From positions 156,954 through 220,953 of the forward strand of contig NZ_JANFYZ010000002.1 in NCBI RefSeq assembly GCF_024460775.1: a stretch of 64,000 bases of DNA, given 5' to 3'. Below the pieces are notes generated by a model. It was not told the origin of the DNA and did not search any database. It saw only the letters and a list, made by a program, of their open reading frames with translations. The position numbers and the translations under genes were made by a program. Shown one piece after another: positions 8,183 through 16,823 of the stretch. The DNA comes from Desulfovibrio desulfuricans. GTDB lineage: Bacteria; Desulfobacterota; Desulfovibrionia; Desulfovibrionales; Desulfovibrionaceae. The stretch's first letter is position 1. Every line of letters starts with the position of its first letter.

Positions 8183-8215
8183 AAAGCCCCCGCTCCTTCA
8201 TGGAACGGGGGCTTT
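8183..8215 (+). terminator. Intrinsic terminator after the small UGA-containing gene
   Basis: AAAGCCCCCG pairs with CGGGGGCTTT around a short interrupted stem-loop, followed by TTAT on the plus strand. It ends the plus-strand group FmdE-type gene, GH3 gene and UGA-containing gene, just 13 bases after the TAA, and supports that codon as the true end of the last gene. Confidence 0.75.
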
Positions 8216-8291
8216 GTTATGGGACTCTTTGAAACTGGTCAGGCAAGCCTGTATGGCGCAACGAGGCCTGAGGGCCAGCCCGCCGCCCAGG

Positions 8292-9851
8292 CTATTTCCC
8301 GTTCTTGTTATGCGCAGCGCGGAAGCTGTTGCAGATGATGACGAGGTCTTCGCGCACGGTCTGGGGCTGGTTCCGGTAGCCGGGCATGCCTGTGCCGGGG
8401 TAGCCCTCGGTAATGATTTTGAGGGCCTGCCCGTGGGTCAGGCTGCTGCGCGTGAAATCGGGCGGCGGGGGCTGCATGGCCCGCCCCGAGGGGCTGACGC
8501 TGCCGTTGGCCGCGTGGCATTTGGCGCAGGTGCCTATCCATACTTCAAGCGAAAGAGGGCTGATATCGCGCGGGGGCGGCGGCGTGGCTGCATACATGCC
8601 AAAGCGCTTGCCCATGACGCCCAGCAGGCTCTCCAGCTTTTCGCGGTCGAACATGCGAAAATAGGGCATGCCTGTGCCAGGGATGCCGTCGCGCACCATT
8701 TCATACACATAATCCCGGTCGGTGCGCATGGTGGTCAGGTCTGTGGCGGGGATGCGCAGGCGTGAGGCTTCCGCCCCGTCACCATGCCCGGTGAGGCCGT
8801 GGCACGGCTCGCATGCGCCGTCATAGATGGTGTCGCCATTGTCGTACACGGTGCGCAGCTTGACGGCAAAGGCGTCCAGAGCCTTCTGACTGAAAGGAGC
8901 CAGCTCCTGAACGCGCTGCTCGCGCTGGGCCGTAGCCTCGGCCTGCCCGGGGGCCAGCGCCTCGTTCTGCATGAGCTGACGGGCCAGCAGCATGGAGACG
9001 AAGATAAGGGGCAGCAGGGCCAGCAAACGATAGTCGGAAGTTGACGATTCCGGTCTCAGAATCCAGACCGCCGCGCCAAGGGCCAGAGCTCCAAGGCTTA
9101 TGAGCGACAGCACCGGGACGGACAGTTGCGGTAGTATGGTTGCCAGCAGGGCCAGCCCGATGACCGCCTGAGCCGCCAGAGCGCCAAGCAGCCACTTGCG
9201 CAGCAGCGGGGCCTTCTGCTTTTCATTTCTGGCGGAGAAAAACAGGTGAAAAGCCGCGCCAAAGGCCACTGCCGCGCCCAGCACATGCAGGTAGCGCAGC
9301 ACCCAGTGGGGCATCCACTGCGCGTCAAAGCGGATGCCGCGGGCGGCAAAGTCGGCCCACTCCGCAGGGCGTTCCATGAGGGTCAGCGCCCCGGTAAAGA
9401 TGGCGGGCACAGTCATGAGGGCCGCAACGCCCACCAGCCCGCAAATGAGGGCCAGCCACGCGCTGGTGGCAAGCTTGTGCGCAAAACCGTCAAACAGCAG
9501 AAAGGCCGCGATCAGCAGCGGAATAATCGCCAGCCACGCATATGAAAAAAGCCCTGTAACCGTAAAAAAGGCATGCGGATGGCTTATCTGCATGAGCAGC
9601 AGCGGGCCAACGCCCAGCACCACGGCCAGACTTTTGAGGCCCATGTGCGAATGGGCCACGTGTTCGTTCCAGTGCTGATCGGGCGTAGGCTGCCGCAGCA
9701 GATCACGCAGAAAGAACAGCAGACTCAGTATGGCCGTGCCAAGCATGAGCAGCACAAAGAGCAGATGCAGGCCGAAAGTTATGAAGAGCAGCCCCTGCAT
9801 CCAGCCTTCGGGCAAGGGTTTGTTGAGAAACAGGTCTGTCCATTGCTGCAT
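8292..9851 (-). CDS. Polytopic membrane protein with C-terminal dihaem cytochrome c domain
   Basis: This 519-residue protein has about eight transmembrane helices in residues 15-295 and an exported tail with two haem c sites, CEPCH at 347-351 and CAKCH at 442-446. The membrane part carries several helix-embedded His residues (AHSHMGLK, ISHPHAFF, RYLHVLG, AFHLFF) that could bind b-type haem. Each c domain has a downstream GTGMPYF or GTGMPGY that could give the axial Met. It is the third gene of a tight cytochrome operon, 2 bases after the CydA-like gene. I infer an electron-transfer subunit between the membrane and periplasmic cytochromes; I know of no named family match. Confidence 0.75.
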   Translation of the reverse strand: MQQWTDLFLNKPLPEGWMQGLLFITFGLHLLFVLLMLGTAILSLLFFLRDLLRQPTPDQHWNEHVAHSHMGLKSLAVVLGVGPLLLMQISHPHAFFTVTGLFSYAWLAIIPLLIAAFLLFDGFAHKLATSAWLALICGLVGVAALMTVPAIFTGALTLMERPAEWADFAARGIRFDAQWMPHWVLRYLHVLGAAVAFGAAFHLFFSARNEKQKAPLLRKWLLGALAAQAVIGLALLATILPQLSVPVLSLISLGALALGAAVWILRPESSTSDYRLLALLPLIFVSMLLARQLMQNEALAPGQAEATAQREQRVQELAPFSQKALDAFAVKLRTVYDNGDTIYDGACEPCHGLTGHGDGAEASRLRIPATDLTTMRTDRDYVYEMVRDGIPGTGMPYFRMFDREKLESLLGVMGKRFGMYAATPPPPRDISPLSLEVWIGTCAKCHAANGSVSPSGRAMQPPPPDFTRSSLTHGQALKIITEGYPGTGMPGYRNQPQTVREDLVIICNSFRAAHNKNGK

Positions 9852-9853
9852 GG

Positions 9854-11206
9854 CTACTTCTCCCTGGCGGCTTGTTGGGCGCGGCGGGAATAGTTGGAGG
9901 AAAGCTGGAACAGATACTCCGTGAGCATGGCGCGTTCCTGCTCCGAACCCACAAAGGGCGTCATGTAGGGGGCCAGCCTCTGCGTAATGCCCAGCATGGC
10001 GTTGATGCCGTCTGCCGAGCGCCCCACAAGGCGCTGATCAATGCCGTTAATGCCGCTTTCCGCATGGCAAACGCCGCAATTGGCCGCAAACAGCGTTCTG
10101 GCGGCCTGGGTTGCCGGGGGCAGATCGCCGCTGGTGTTGACCCATCGCAGCCGGGGCAACAGGGGGGCGTTCTGGGCTGCCAGAGCCTCGCTTTCCACAA
10201 GGGTTATCTGGCTGGCATGCATATAGCCTGGCATCAGGTACGGGCCGCGGATAAATTCGCGCACACGCTCAAATTCCATGACAAAGCACAGGCTCATGAT
10301 CAGGGCCGGAATGCACAGCAAGCGGCATGCCAGCCGTGAGCGCCCAAGAGCCGCCAGCGCCGTCAGCAGGAGCACAAGCGCGGCAACCGCGTTGGCCGCA
10401 GGCAGAAAGTCCGGCATTTGCGAGAGATAGGATGTGGCGACCGAGAACTTCCAGTGCGTGAGATAGGTTTGCGGCACCCGCGAAAAATACACATAGGTGG
10501 CCGCTGCCGTCACAGCCAGAGAGAGCAGCAACGCTGTTCCGCAGAGGCGCAAGGCCCTGCCGCGTTCTTCCGCCGTGCCCTTGAAGCGCCAGGCGATCCA
10601 GGCCATGAGCAGCAGTATGCCCAGGCCAAGGCCGCCGCCGACACGCAAAAAGCACTGCGGCACAAAGGTGGGGTTAAAATAGGCCTCGGCAAAGCTTCTG
10701 GCCCACGGCCAGCCCTGCGGGGTAAGCATGAAGCCCAGGATGCCGGTGATAAGAACCGCAGAGATAAAGGACGCCACCACATAGCCCCAGCCAATGGCGG
10801 CCAGTGTGCCGGGTTTGTGCGTTATCAGCCGATCCCACAGGTAGTAGTAGCAGAGCAGCAGAATCACTTCGGCGGTAAAGGCGAACCACTCGATAAACCA
10901 GGGCCAGAAAAACAGGTGGATGAGCGCGCCGATGCCTTCCGGAGCGAGGCTCCCGGTCAGAATCCATATTCCCACGCCCGTGACCGCGCCCACAGAGGTG
11001 GTAACCACCACCAGCGGCCCCAGCAACCGGCGGGCAATGTCGGCCCAGAACGCGCCCTTGCCCTTCCATGTGAGGGTTTGAAAGATCACCAGCATGGTCA
11101 TGAGGCCGATGGCCAGCCCGTGGCTGATATAAACGTGCAGCACCGCATTGAGGGCAATGGTCATGCCGTCGCCCACCACAGGAATATGCAGGATGGGAAA
11201 GTTCAT
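9854..11206 (-). CDS. CydA-like membrane cytochrome fused to a C-terminal monohaem cytochrome c domain
   Basis: This 450-residue protein has about eight or nine membrane helices. The N-terminal region resembles cytochrome bd subunit I: an early VLHVYISHGLAIG helix, GVGIWILTGSLAPEGIGAL and a WFAFTAEVILLL helix. It ends in a periplasmic c-type domain with CGVCH at 377-381. The quinol-binding Q-loop motif GRQPW of true bd oxidases is not present, so quinol oxidation should not be assumed. Genes of this kind are often labelled truncated ubiquinol oxidase subunit I. It sits between the TsdA-like dihaem gene and the dihaem-tailed membrane gene with gaps of only 2-3 bases, so the three products probably form one complex. 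Confidence 0.75.
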   Translation of the reverse strand: MNFPILHIPVVGDGMTIALNAVLHVYISHGLAIGLMTMLVIFQTLTWKGKGAFWADIARRLLGPLVVVTTSVGAVTGVGIWILTGSLAPEGIGALIHLFFWPWFIEWFAFTAEVILLLCYYYLWDRLITHKPGTLAAIGWGYVVASFISAVLITGILGFMLTPQGWPWARSFAEAYFNPTFVPQCFLRVGGGLGLGILLLMAWIAWRFKGTAEERGRALRLCGTALLLSLAVTAAATYVYFSRVPQTYLTHWKFSVATSYLSQMPDFLPAANAVAALVLLLTALAALGRSRLACRLLCIPALIMSLCFVMEFERVREFIRGPYLMPGYMHASQITLVESEALAAQNAPLLPRLRWVNTSGDLPPATQAARTLFAANCGVCHAESGINGIDQRLVGRSADGINAMLGITQRLAPYMTPFVGSEQERAMLTEYLFQLSSNYSRRAQQAAREK

Positions 11207-11209
11207 GGC

Positions 11210-12073
11210 CTACTTCCCCTGCGGCGCTTTGGGCGCGCCAGTTGCCGTTGCGGGCTTTGCGGGCGCGTAATGGGGGCGGGGCTGGCCGTCCACATAGGCC
11301 GCCACGTCAAGGGCCTGTTCCGGCGTGAGGTTGGCTGCGTCCGGCGGCATGAAGCGATGGGTGTACACGGCAAAGGTGTTTATGTCGTGCATGGTGGAGC
11401 CGTCAGTGTACGCGCCATTGCCCCAGAGCGGGGGTGAACCGTCGCCCGCATCGCCGTGGCAGGCGGCGCAGTTGTCTGCATACACGCTGGCTCCGCTGGC
11501 GGCATCGGGCTTGTGGTTGCTGTCGAGCTTTGCGGGCAGGGCCCACGGCAGCTTGGCATAGACGGGAATATCTTTTGAAATCCAGTGCAGATAGGCGAGC
11601 ACAGCCTGCATGGTGCGGCTGTCGAGGGCCGGGGGCGCGGCATTGAGGTTGCGCGCAAAGCAATCCTGCACTTTCTGGGCAAGATCGGCGCTGTAGCCGT
11701 GGCTGGCCAGAAAACGCGGATAGGTTGCCGCAACGCCCACAAGGGTGATGCTCGCCTTGCTGGTGCCGCCTTCGAGATGACAGGTGGCGCAAGCGAGTTC
11801 GTTGCCCACGTGCTCGGGGGCGTACTGCGCAGTATCGTTGATAATATTGTAGCCGAGCATGACGGCTTCGCGCATGTCTTCCGGCGCGTCCTGCGGCTTT
11901 GGCGGATTGAACTGCGGTTCGGCTGCCGGGCCTGCCTGCAAGGTTGCCAGCGCCTGCGGCGCAGGGGTTTGCCGCACGGCAGCCCCGTATTGGAAAAAGG
12001 CCAGCGTCCACGCGCCAAATATCAGCAGAATACAGGTGAGCGTCAGGGCGTAAAGCAGAGTGCGGTTGTTCAT
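11210..12073 (-). CDS. Membrane-anchored TsdA-like dihaem cytochrome c
   Basis: This 287-residue protein has an N-terminal membrane anchor (residues 6-28) and two c-type haem sites, CATCH at 95-99 and CAACH at 202-206. The layout matches thiosulfate dehydrogenase TsdA: a GNELACATCHLEGG block, a Cys in DCFARNLN (Cys138) where TsdA has its unusual axial Cys ligand, then PPLWG, and RFMPP (Met242) as the second-haem Met ligand, followed by LDVAAYVDGQ. TsdA enzymes interconvert thiosulfate and tetrathionate. Here it would sit outside the inner membrane and exchange electrons with the two membrane cytochromes encoded just downstream. The family assignment comes from motif reading, and the physiological direction is unknown. 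Confidence 0.7.
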   Translation of the reverse strand: MNNRTLLYALTLTCILLIFGAWTLAFFQYGAAVRQTPAPQALATLQAGPAAEPQFNPPKPQDAPEDMREAVMLGYNIINDTAQYAPEHVGNELACATCHLEGGTSKASITLVGVAATYPRFLASHGYSADLAQKVQDCFARNLNAAPPALDSRTMQAVLAYLHWISKDIPVYAKLPWALPAKLDSNHKPDAASGASVYADNCAACHGDAGDGSPPLWGNGAYTDGSTMHDINTFAVYTHRFMPPDAANLTPEQALDVAAYVDGQPRPHYAPAKPATATGAPKAPQGK

Positions 12074-12084
12074 GGCGGCTCCGG

Positions 12085-12216
12085 TTAGAGCATTTTCACG
12101 TTGAAATGCTTGCGTGACGGTGGATTACCTTCGCCATGCAAGCACCTCGCAGCGCGGATTTTTACAAAAATCCATGCAGAACAGACAAACAAGCTCAATG
12201 TTGATCTGCTCCAGCG
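12085..12216. repeat. Structured intergenic element
   Basis: The 388-base gap between the cytochrome operon and the fhlA-like gene has no convincing gene. It does contain a compact structured stretch bounded by GAGCATTTTCACGTTGAAATGC and GATCTGCTCC-like ends. The first part is a near-palindrome (GCATTTCA against TGAAAATGC), and GATTTTTACAAAAATC in the middle is a second inverted repeat. The form is that of a small dispersed repeat or MITE-like unit. No second copy is seen in this window, so its repeat status is inferred. The rest of the gap (12217-12461) shows nothing I can assign. Confidence 0.35.
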
Positions 12217-12461
12217 GTGACCGTGACAGAAACAGGCCAGCTTGAAGCCAAAAACAGGGCAGACCGGCCACAGGCTGAGGCCGCGAATTTTCAAGATATT
12301 ATTGTAATGGGTATCAGAACTTCCCGCTATGTCAACAAGGCGGGACAAGCGTATTTTTTATATGGGCCTGAAATCTTGGGTCAAGTTGGCAAGGGGCAGC
12401 GGATTGGAGCAGGGTAGGCGCTGGCTGGCGGGGCACCCCGGCAGGGGTATGCTGGCAAAGT

Positions 12462-14693
12462 CTAGGCTGGCAGGGATTGACCGCGTGTTTCCAGCACGTC
12501 CTTGATGTCTATGCCCATGCGCTGCATGCGCGAGAGCAGGGTTGTGCGCTTGAGGCCCAGCATGGCGGCCACCCCGCGCGAACCCGCCATAACGCCGTTA
12601 CAGGCCAGAATGGCGGCCACGATGCGGTCGCGCTCGCTGAGGGTTTCGCCGGGCTGGTGGTGGGCATCCGTATACACGGGGCGGATGGGCTGCGCAGGCG
12701 CGGGCGGCGCGCTGGCCTCCTGCTTGCGCTGGGAAATGGCCGCAACAGGGGCCGGAACCTCCAGAGGGCAGATATTCAGGCTGGGGCCGCTGGAAAGAAT
12801 GACCGCGCGCTCGATGACGTTGGCAAGCTCGCGCACGTTGCCGGGCCAGGGTTGGTCGCAAAGCCAGCGCAGAGCTGCAGAAGGAATATTGGTGATGTTT
12901 TTCTTCATCTGCCGCGCCATCTGCTGCGTAAAATGCTTTGCCAGCAGGGGGATGTCTTCGCGGCGTTCGCGCAGCGGCGGAATGGCGATGGGAAAGACGT
13001 TGAGCCGGTAGAACAGATCATCCCTGAACGTGCCGTCGAGCACCATTTCCTGCAAGTTGCGGTTGGTGGCGGCCACAAGGCGCACATCCACGGAAATGAC
13101 CTTGTGCCCGCCCAGGCGTTCAATCTCGCGCGATTGCAGCACACGCAGCAGTTTAGGCTGCAATTCCAGCGGGATGTCGCCAACTTCGTCCAGCATCAGG
13201 GTACTGCCGTGGGCCAGTTCAAAGCGTCCCTTGCGTTGCGCGCCGGCACCGGTAAAGGCCCCTTTTTCGTGCCCGAAAAGTTCGCTTTCCATAAGCCCCG
13301 CAGGCACTGCGGCGCAGTTCATCTTGACCATGCGCTTGGATTTGCGCGGGCTGCGGTTGTGGATGGCCTGGGCAAAAAGCTCCTTGCCTGTGCCGGTTTC
13401 GCCCAGCAGCAGCACGGTGCTGTCGCTGGAAGCCACCATGTCCACCTGCTGCAAAACGCGCATGATGGCATCGCTCTGGCCAATGATGACGCCCATGTCC
13501 GACTGGCTCTGTATCTGCTCGGAAAGATAGAGATTTTCTTGTGCAAGGTCGTTTTTCTGCACAGATATGGTGGTGTAGTCCAGGGCGTTGCGCACGGCAA
13601 TGGCCACGCGCGAGGCTATCTGGGCCAGCAGACTGACGGATTCATCGGTAAAGACATCGGGATGGCGGTGGGCAAGCAGCATGGCCCCAAGGCAGTGCTG
13701 GCCAAAATGCAACGGAAACAGCCCCGCAGCCTGATTGCCGTTGCCAAGGATGAATTCCGAGGCCGGGTCTTTGCGCGAAAGCCTGGCCAAATCGCCCTGC
13801 CGCGCCAGCAAGGGGGCGTTGATATCGTGACAGCGCTTGAGCAGGCTGTTGGACAGCGAAAACGTACCCGCTGGCAACACGGGGTTTTCAGTTGATTGCG
13901 GGGGGCGGGCGCAGTGGAAGGAAAATGTGTCGTCCGTTTCGTGCAGCAGCAGGGCAAAATCGCGTATGCCGAAGAACCGCCGTATCTCGCCCGCGACCAC
14001 GGCCACCATGTCGTTCATTTCAAGGGTGCCGATGGCCGTGTTGGTCACGTCCACAAGGATGCTGAAGTGGTCGCGCTCACGGCGCAGGTGTTCGGTTTCC
14101 TGGCGCACATTGTCCATGCAGAGGATGGCTGTGATGGCAGCCGTGACCACCCCTGCCAGAACACGGAAAAAAACAAGAGAATCATCGCTGAACACGCTGC
14201 CGTCTGTTTTGACAAAATCCATGGCGCAGTGACAGCCGCCCTGCGTGGAAATGGGAACAAAAAGGCAGCCGCTGGCATTGCGGTACTGGTCAAGATCAGC
14301 AATGGCGGGAAATTCCCGGCGCAGGTGCTCGCCTTCAAAGCAGGCCACTTCGGTCTGGCTCCAGAACTGGCGCAGGCCCTGCTGGGGCGTCAGGTCTTGC
14401 TCTGAAACGGCAGAGCGGTCAGCGTGCGCGTCAAGCATGTAGAGCCGCGCCTTTTCCTGCATGGGCGCGGCAATAACGATGTGTATGCGCTGAAAGGCCA
14501 TGAGGGGGTCACAGCAGTTTTTCAGCATGCGCAAAAGGCTGGGAATGTCTTTTTGCAGTGGCAGCACCCGGCTGGCTGCGAGCAGGGCTTCCTGCCAGAC
14601 AATAGCTGTACTTTTTACCATCTCGGAGGCGCTGGCTGTAAAAAACCCGGCTGGCGGCGTGCGTCCGGGGGGGATTCTGGACGGGATATCCAC
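12462..14693 (-). CDS. fhlA: FhlA/HyfR-like sigma54-dependent formate-responsive activator
   Basis: This 743-residue regulator has two N-terminal GAF-type sensor regions (about residues 30-190 and 210-370), a sigma54 AAA+ domain (about 400-640) and a C-terminal Fis-type helix-turn-helix (about 690-732). Walker A is GETGTGKE at 431-438, and the sigma54-contacting GAFTGA loop is at 478-483, followed by LMLDEVGDIP. FhlA proteins bind formate through the GAF region and activate formate hydrogenlyase operons. The start is a GTG with GGAG seven bases upstream. The gene closes the FHL island, whose three operons carry sigma54 promoters and shared upstream boxes, so this is the likely activator. The final assignment to FhlA rather than another NtrC relative rests on context plus the GAF-AAA-HTH layout. 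Confidence 0.85.
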   Translation of the reverse strand: MDIPSRIPPGRTPPAGFFTASASEMVKSTAIVWQEALLAASRVLPLQKDIPSLLRMLKNCCDPLMAFQRIHIVIAAPMQEKARLYMLDAHADRSAVSEQDLTPQQGLRQFWSQTEVACFEGEHLRREFPAIADLDQYRNASGCLFVPISTQGGCHCAMDFVKTDGSVFSDDSLVFFRVLAGVVTAAITAILCMDNVRQETEHLRRERDHFSILVDVTNTAIGTLEMNDMVAVVAGEIRRFFGIRDFALLLHETDDTFSFHCARPPQSTENPVLPAGTFSLSNSLLKRCHDINAPLLARQGDLARLSRKDPASEFILGNGNQAAGLFPLHFGQHCLGAMLLAHRHPDVFTDESVSLLAQIASRVAIAVRNALDYTTISVQKNDLAQENLYLSEQIQSQSDMGVIIGQSDAIMRVLQQVDMVASSDSTVLLLGETGTGKELFAQAIHNRSPRKSKRMVKMNCAAVPAGLMESELFGHEKGAFTGAGAQRKGRFELAHGSTLMLDEVGDIPLELQPKLLRVLQSREIERLGGHKVISVDVRLVAATNRNLQEMVLDGTFRDDLFYRLNVFPIAIPPLRERREDIPLLAKHFTQQMARQMKKNITNIPSAALRWLCDQPWPGNVRELANVIERAVILSSGPSLNICPLEVPAPVAAISQRKQEASAPPAPAQPIRPVYTDAHHQPGETLSERDRIVAAILACNGVMAGSRGVAAMLGLKRTTLLSRMQRMGIDIKDVLETRGQSLPA

Positions 14694-14756
14694 AACATTT
14701 CTCCATGCACCATAGGGCAGGATTATAGGACTGTCTACCGAGCTTGCCCGAGGGGA

Positions 14757-16040
14757 TCAGGCAAGAATGACGTCTACCTCCATGCCTTTGCGCAAAGGAG
14801 CGCTGCCAGCGGGAATATCCACAAAACAGTTGCAGTCGTCGCACAGGGCTGGCTGCCCCATGCGTTGCGCATCGCGCGCAAAATACACATCCCTGCCTTC
14901 AAGCCGCGCCAGCACAATGCGGCGTTCGTCCTTGCGGCAGGAGCCAAAATCATTGCGGGCCACGGCCTTTTGCCGCAGGGGCGCAAAGCGCGTTGCGCCA
15001 CCCATTTTCTTCAGCACTGGAACCGCCAGCAGGCCAAAGGTTGCGGCAGCAGCCACAGGATTGCCCGAAAGGCCCAGCAGCAGGGTTTGCGGCAGTGCTG
15101 CAGCCAAGGTCATGGAGCCGGGCTTGAGGCGCAGGCTCTGAAAAAGCATGCTGCCGCCCTGTTCCGCCACAATCTCTGAGGCAATGCCGGGCACAAGATC
15201 TTTGGGGCCAACAGAAGCCCCGCCCGTGGTGATGACAAGATCGCTCTCGGCCAGCATTTCGGCCAGAAGCTCCTGCAATGCCTGCCGGTTGTCGCCTCTG
15301 GTCATCATGCGGAGTATGCGCGTGCCCATTTTGCGCAGGCGCACGCCCAGCAGGGTGCTGCTGATGTTGTAAACGCCGCCCTGCGGCAGCGGAGCGCCGG
15401 GCAGCACAAGCTCGCTGCCTGTTGCCAGCAGGCTGACCCTTGGGCGGCGGAATACGCGCACATGGGTATGGCCCTGACCAGCCAGGAGGCTGAGGGTGCC
15501 GCTGTGCAGCACATCGCCGCTCTCGGCAAGAGTGCTGCCGCGTTCCATGTCCTGCCCGCACATGCGGCAGTTGCGCATGGCCGCAAGACTGCGCGAAATC
15601 ACCACGGTCTGGCCATCCGCCAACGTGTCCTCCTGCCACACCACGCAGTCCGCTCCCGGAGGAAGGACTGCGCCTGTGGTCACGCGTGCCGCCTGACCGG
15701 GTTCAAGGGGCTGGCCTGGTGCATCACCGGCATAGAGGTGCTGCGTTACCAGCAGCATGGCGGGACGTTCCGCCGTGGCGCTGGCAATGTCGGAGCTGCG
15801 CAGGGCATATCCATCCACCTGAACCCGGTTGTAGGGCGGCTGAGGCAACTCGGCGCGCATATGGGCAAAACATATGCGGCCATCGGCGTCAAAAAGCGGC
15901 ACTTCCTCCGATTCTGCAACTGTGGGCGTGCGCTGCAAAAGAAACTCCAGGGCTTCCTCCAGCGGCAGGCTTTCACGCTCCGGCAGGGCAGAAACATGGG
16001 GCTGTGCGTCAGCCGCAAAGGAGTGCAGGGCGCGATTCAT
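14757..16040 (-). CDS. moeA: Molybdopterin molybdenumtransferase MoeA
   Basis: This protein of about 427 residues has MoeA domains in order, with the MoaB-like core near the middle. Motifs include PPYNRVQVDGYAL near the N-terminus, VTTGAVLPPGADCVV, LVITTGGASVGPKDLV and LGLSGNPVAAAATF. MoeA inserts molybdate (or tungstate, with a paralogue) into adenylated molybdopterin, the last step of the cofactor that formate dehydrogenase needs. I place the start at the ATG at 16040, which sits next to the fdhD stop (16042) and matches the family length; the longer frame to 16094 would run into fdhD. It is the third gene of the fdhF-fdhD-moeA group, which fits cofactor supply to FdhF. Confidence 0.9.
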   Translation of the reverse strand: MNRALHSFAADAQPHVSALPERESLPLEEALEFLLQRTPTVAESEEVPLFDADGRICFAHMRAELPQPPYNRVQVDGYALRSSDIASATAERPAMLLVTQHLYAGDAPGQPLEPGQAARVTTGAVLPPGADCVVWQEDTLADGQTVVISRSLAAMRNCRMCGQDMERGSTLAESGDVLHSGTLSLLAGQGHTHVRVFRRPRVSLLATGSELVLPGAPLPQGGVYNISSTLLGVRLRKMGTRILRMMTRGDNRQALQELLAEMLAESDLVITTGGASVGPKDLVPGIASEIVAEQGGSMLFQSLRLKPGSMTLAAALPQTLLLGLSGNPVAAAATFGLLAVPVLKKMGGATRFAPLRQKAVARNDFGSCRKDERRIVLARLEGRDVYFARDAQRMGQPALCDDCNCFVDIPAGSAPLRKGMEVDVILA

Positions 16041-16041
16041 C

Positions 16042-16755
16042 TCAGCATATCCTTTGCGGACAGGTGTAAATATTGATGTTGTCGCGGCGTACAAAGCCCA
16101 GCAGGGTGATGCCGTGAGCCTCGGCCATTTCTACGGAGGTGAGCGAGGGGGCTCCCGGTGCGATAAGCAGCCTTACACCGCAGGCCACAACTTTTGAGAG
16201 CATGTCAGAGGCGAGCCGCCCGCTGAAAATGAGGATTTTTCCATCCGGACTCAGCCCTTGCAGCAGCATGGCCCCAATGACCTTGTCCAGCGCGTTGTGG
16301 CGCGCGATATCCTCGCAGAAAAGCAGCAGGCCATTCGGGGTAGCCAGGGCGCAACTGTGGGCCGCGCCCGTGGCGCGGAAGAGGTCGCAGCGCTCGTTGA
16401 AGGCCAGTTGCAGCGCATGCACCTGCGCTGCGGCAAGGCGCACATCGCTGGGCGCGCTCACTGCTGGCGCAGGCGATTCCGCCACGGAGGCCTCTATGAC
16501 GCGGTTTTGCTCATCAATGGAAAGCGCCCGCAGCGCGGAGATTTCATGCAAAAGCCCCAGGGTGCGGAGCCGCCCCACGGCAAGCGCGCGCAGCAGGCTG
16601 GGCATGCAGTGCAGCTCGGCCACGCAAGTGCCGTTGCAGACGAGTTCGTAGCGTTCTTCACGCAGGAGTATGTCCATGACCTCGCGGCGGCCCTGAGGCC
16701 CGACGCGGGTAATGGTGCGTTCAATACTTATGGAAGCATCCGGCGGCTGTTTCAT
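16042..16755 (-). CDS. fdhD: Formate dehydrogenase accessory sulfurtransferase FdhD
   Basis: The 237-residue FdhD family protein moves sulfur from the cysteine desulfurase to the Mo/W-bis-MGD cofactor and is required for active formate dehydrogenase. Conserved features are GLLHEISAL near residue 67, the TGAAHSCAL segment, CEDIARHNALDKVIG near 150 and the C-terminal LLGFVRRDNINIYT. The CxxC cysteine pair of the E. coli-type sulfur-relay loop is not visible between residues 85 and 120, where ESPAPAVSAPSDVR replaces the usual CGxCG. It lies between fdhF and moeA, which strongly supports its role here. Confidence 0.9.
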   Translation of the reverse strand: MKQPPDASISIERTITRVGPQGRREVMDILLREERYELVCNGTCVAELHCMPSLLRALAVGRLRTLGLLHEISALRALSIDEQNRVIEASVAESPAPAVSAPSDVRLAAAQVHALQLAFNERCDLFRATGAAHSCALATPNGLLLFCEDIARHNALDKVIGAMLLQGLSPDGKILIFSGRLASDMLSKVVACGVRLLIAPGAPSLTSVEMAEAHGITLLGFVRRDNINIYTCPQRIC

Positions 16756-16765
16756 GATTGTGGTT

Positions 16766-16802
16766 CCCCGCGCGGCTGCACCATGGGAGTGACCGCGCGG
16801 GG
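16766..16802. terminator. GC hairpin between fdhF and fdhD
   Basis: A perfect 10-bp inverted repeat (CCCCGCGCGG and its complement) with a 17-base loop lies in the 68-base gap between the fdhF stop and the fdhD start. There is no T run on the minus strand, so it may be a partial terminator or an RNA-stabilising hairpin that lowers fdhD-moeA expression relative to fdhF. Confidence 0.5.
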
Positions 16803-16823
16803 AGTTGTTGAGGGTTATCGGAG

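Noticed and set aside
12217..12417. A 66-codon plus-strand frame in the gap before the fhlA-like gene
   Set aside because: No family features, no clear ribosome site, and it lies next to a structured non-coding element.
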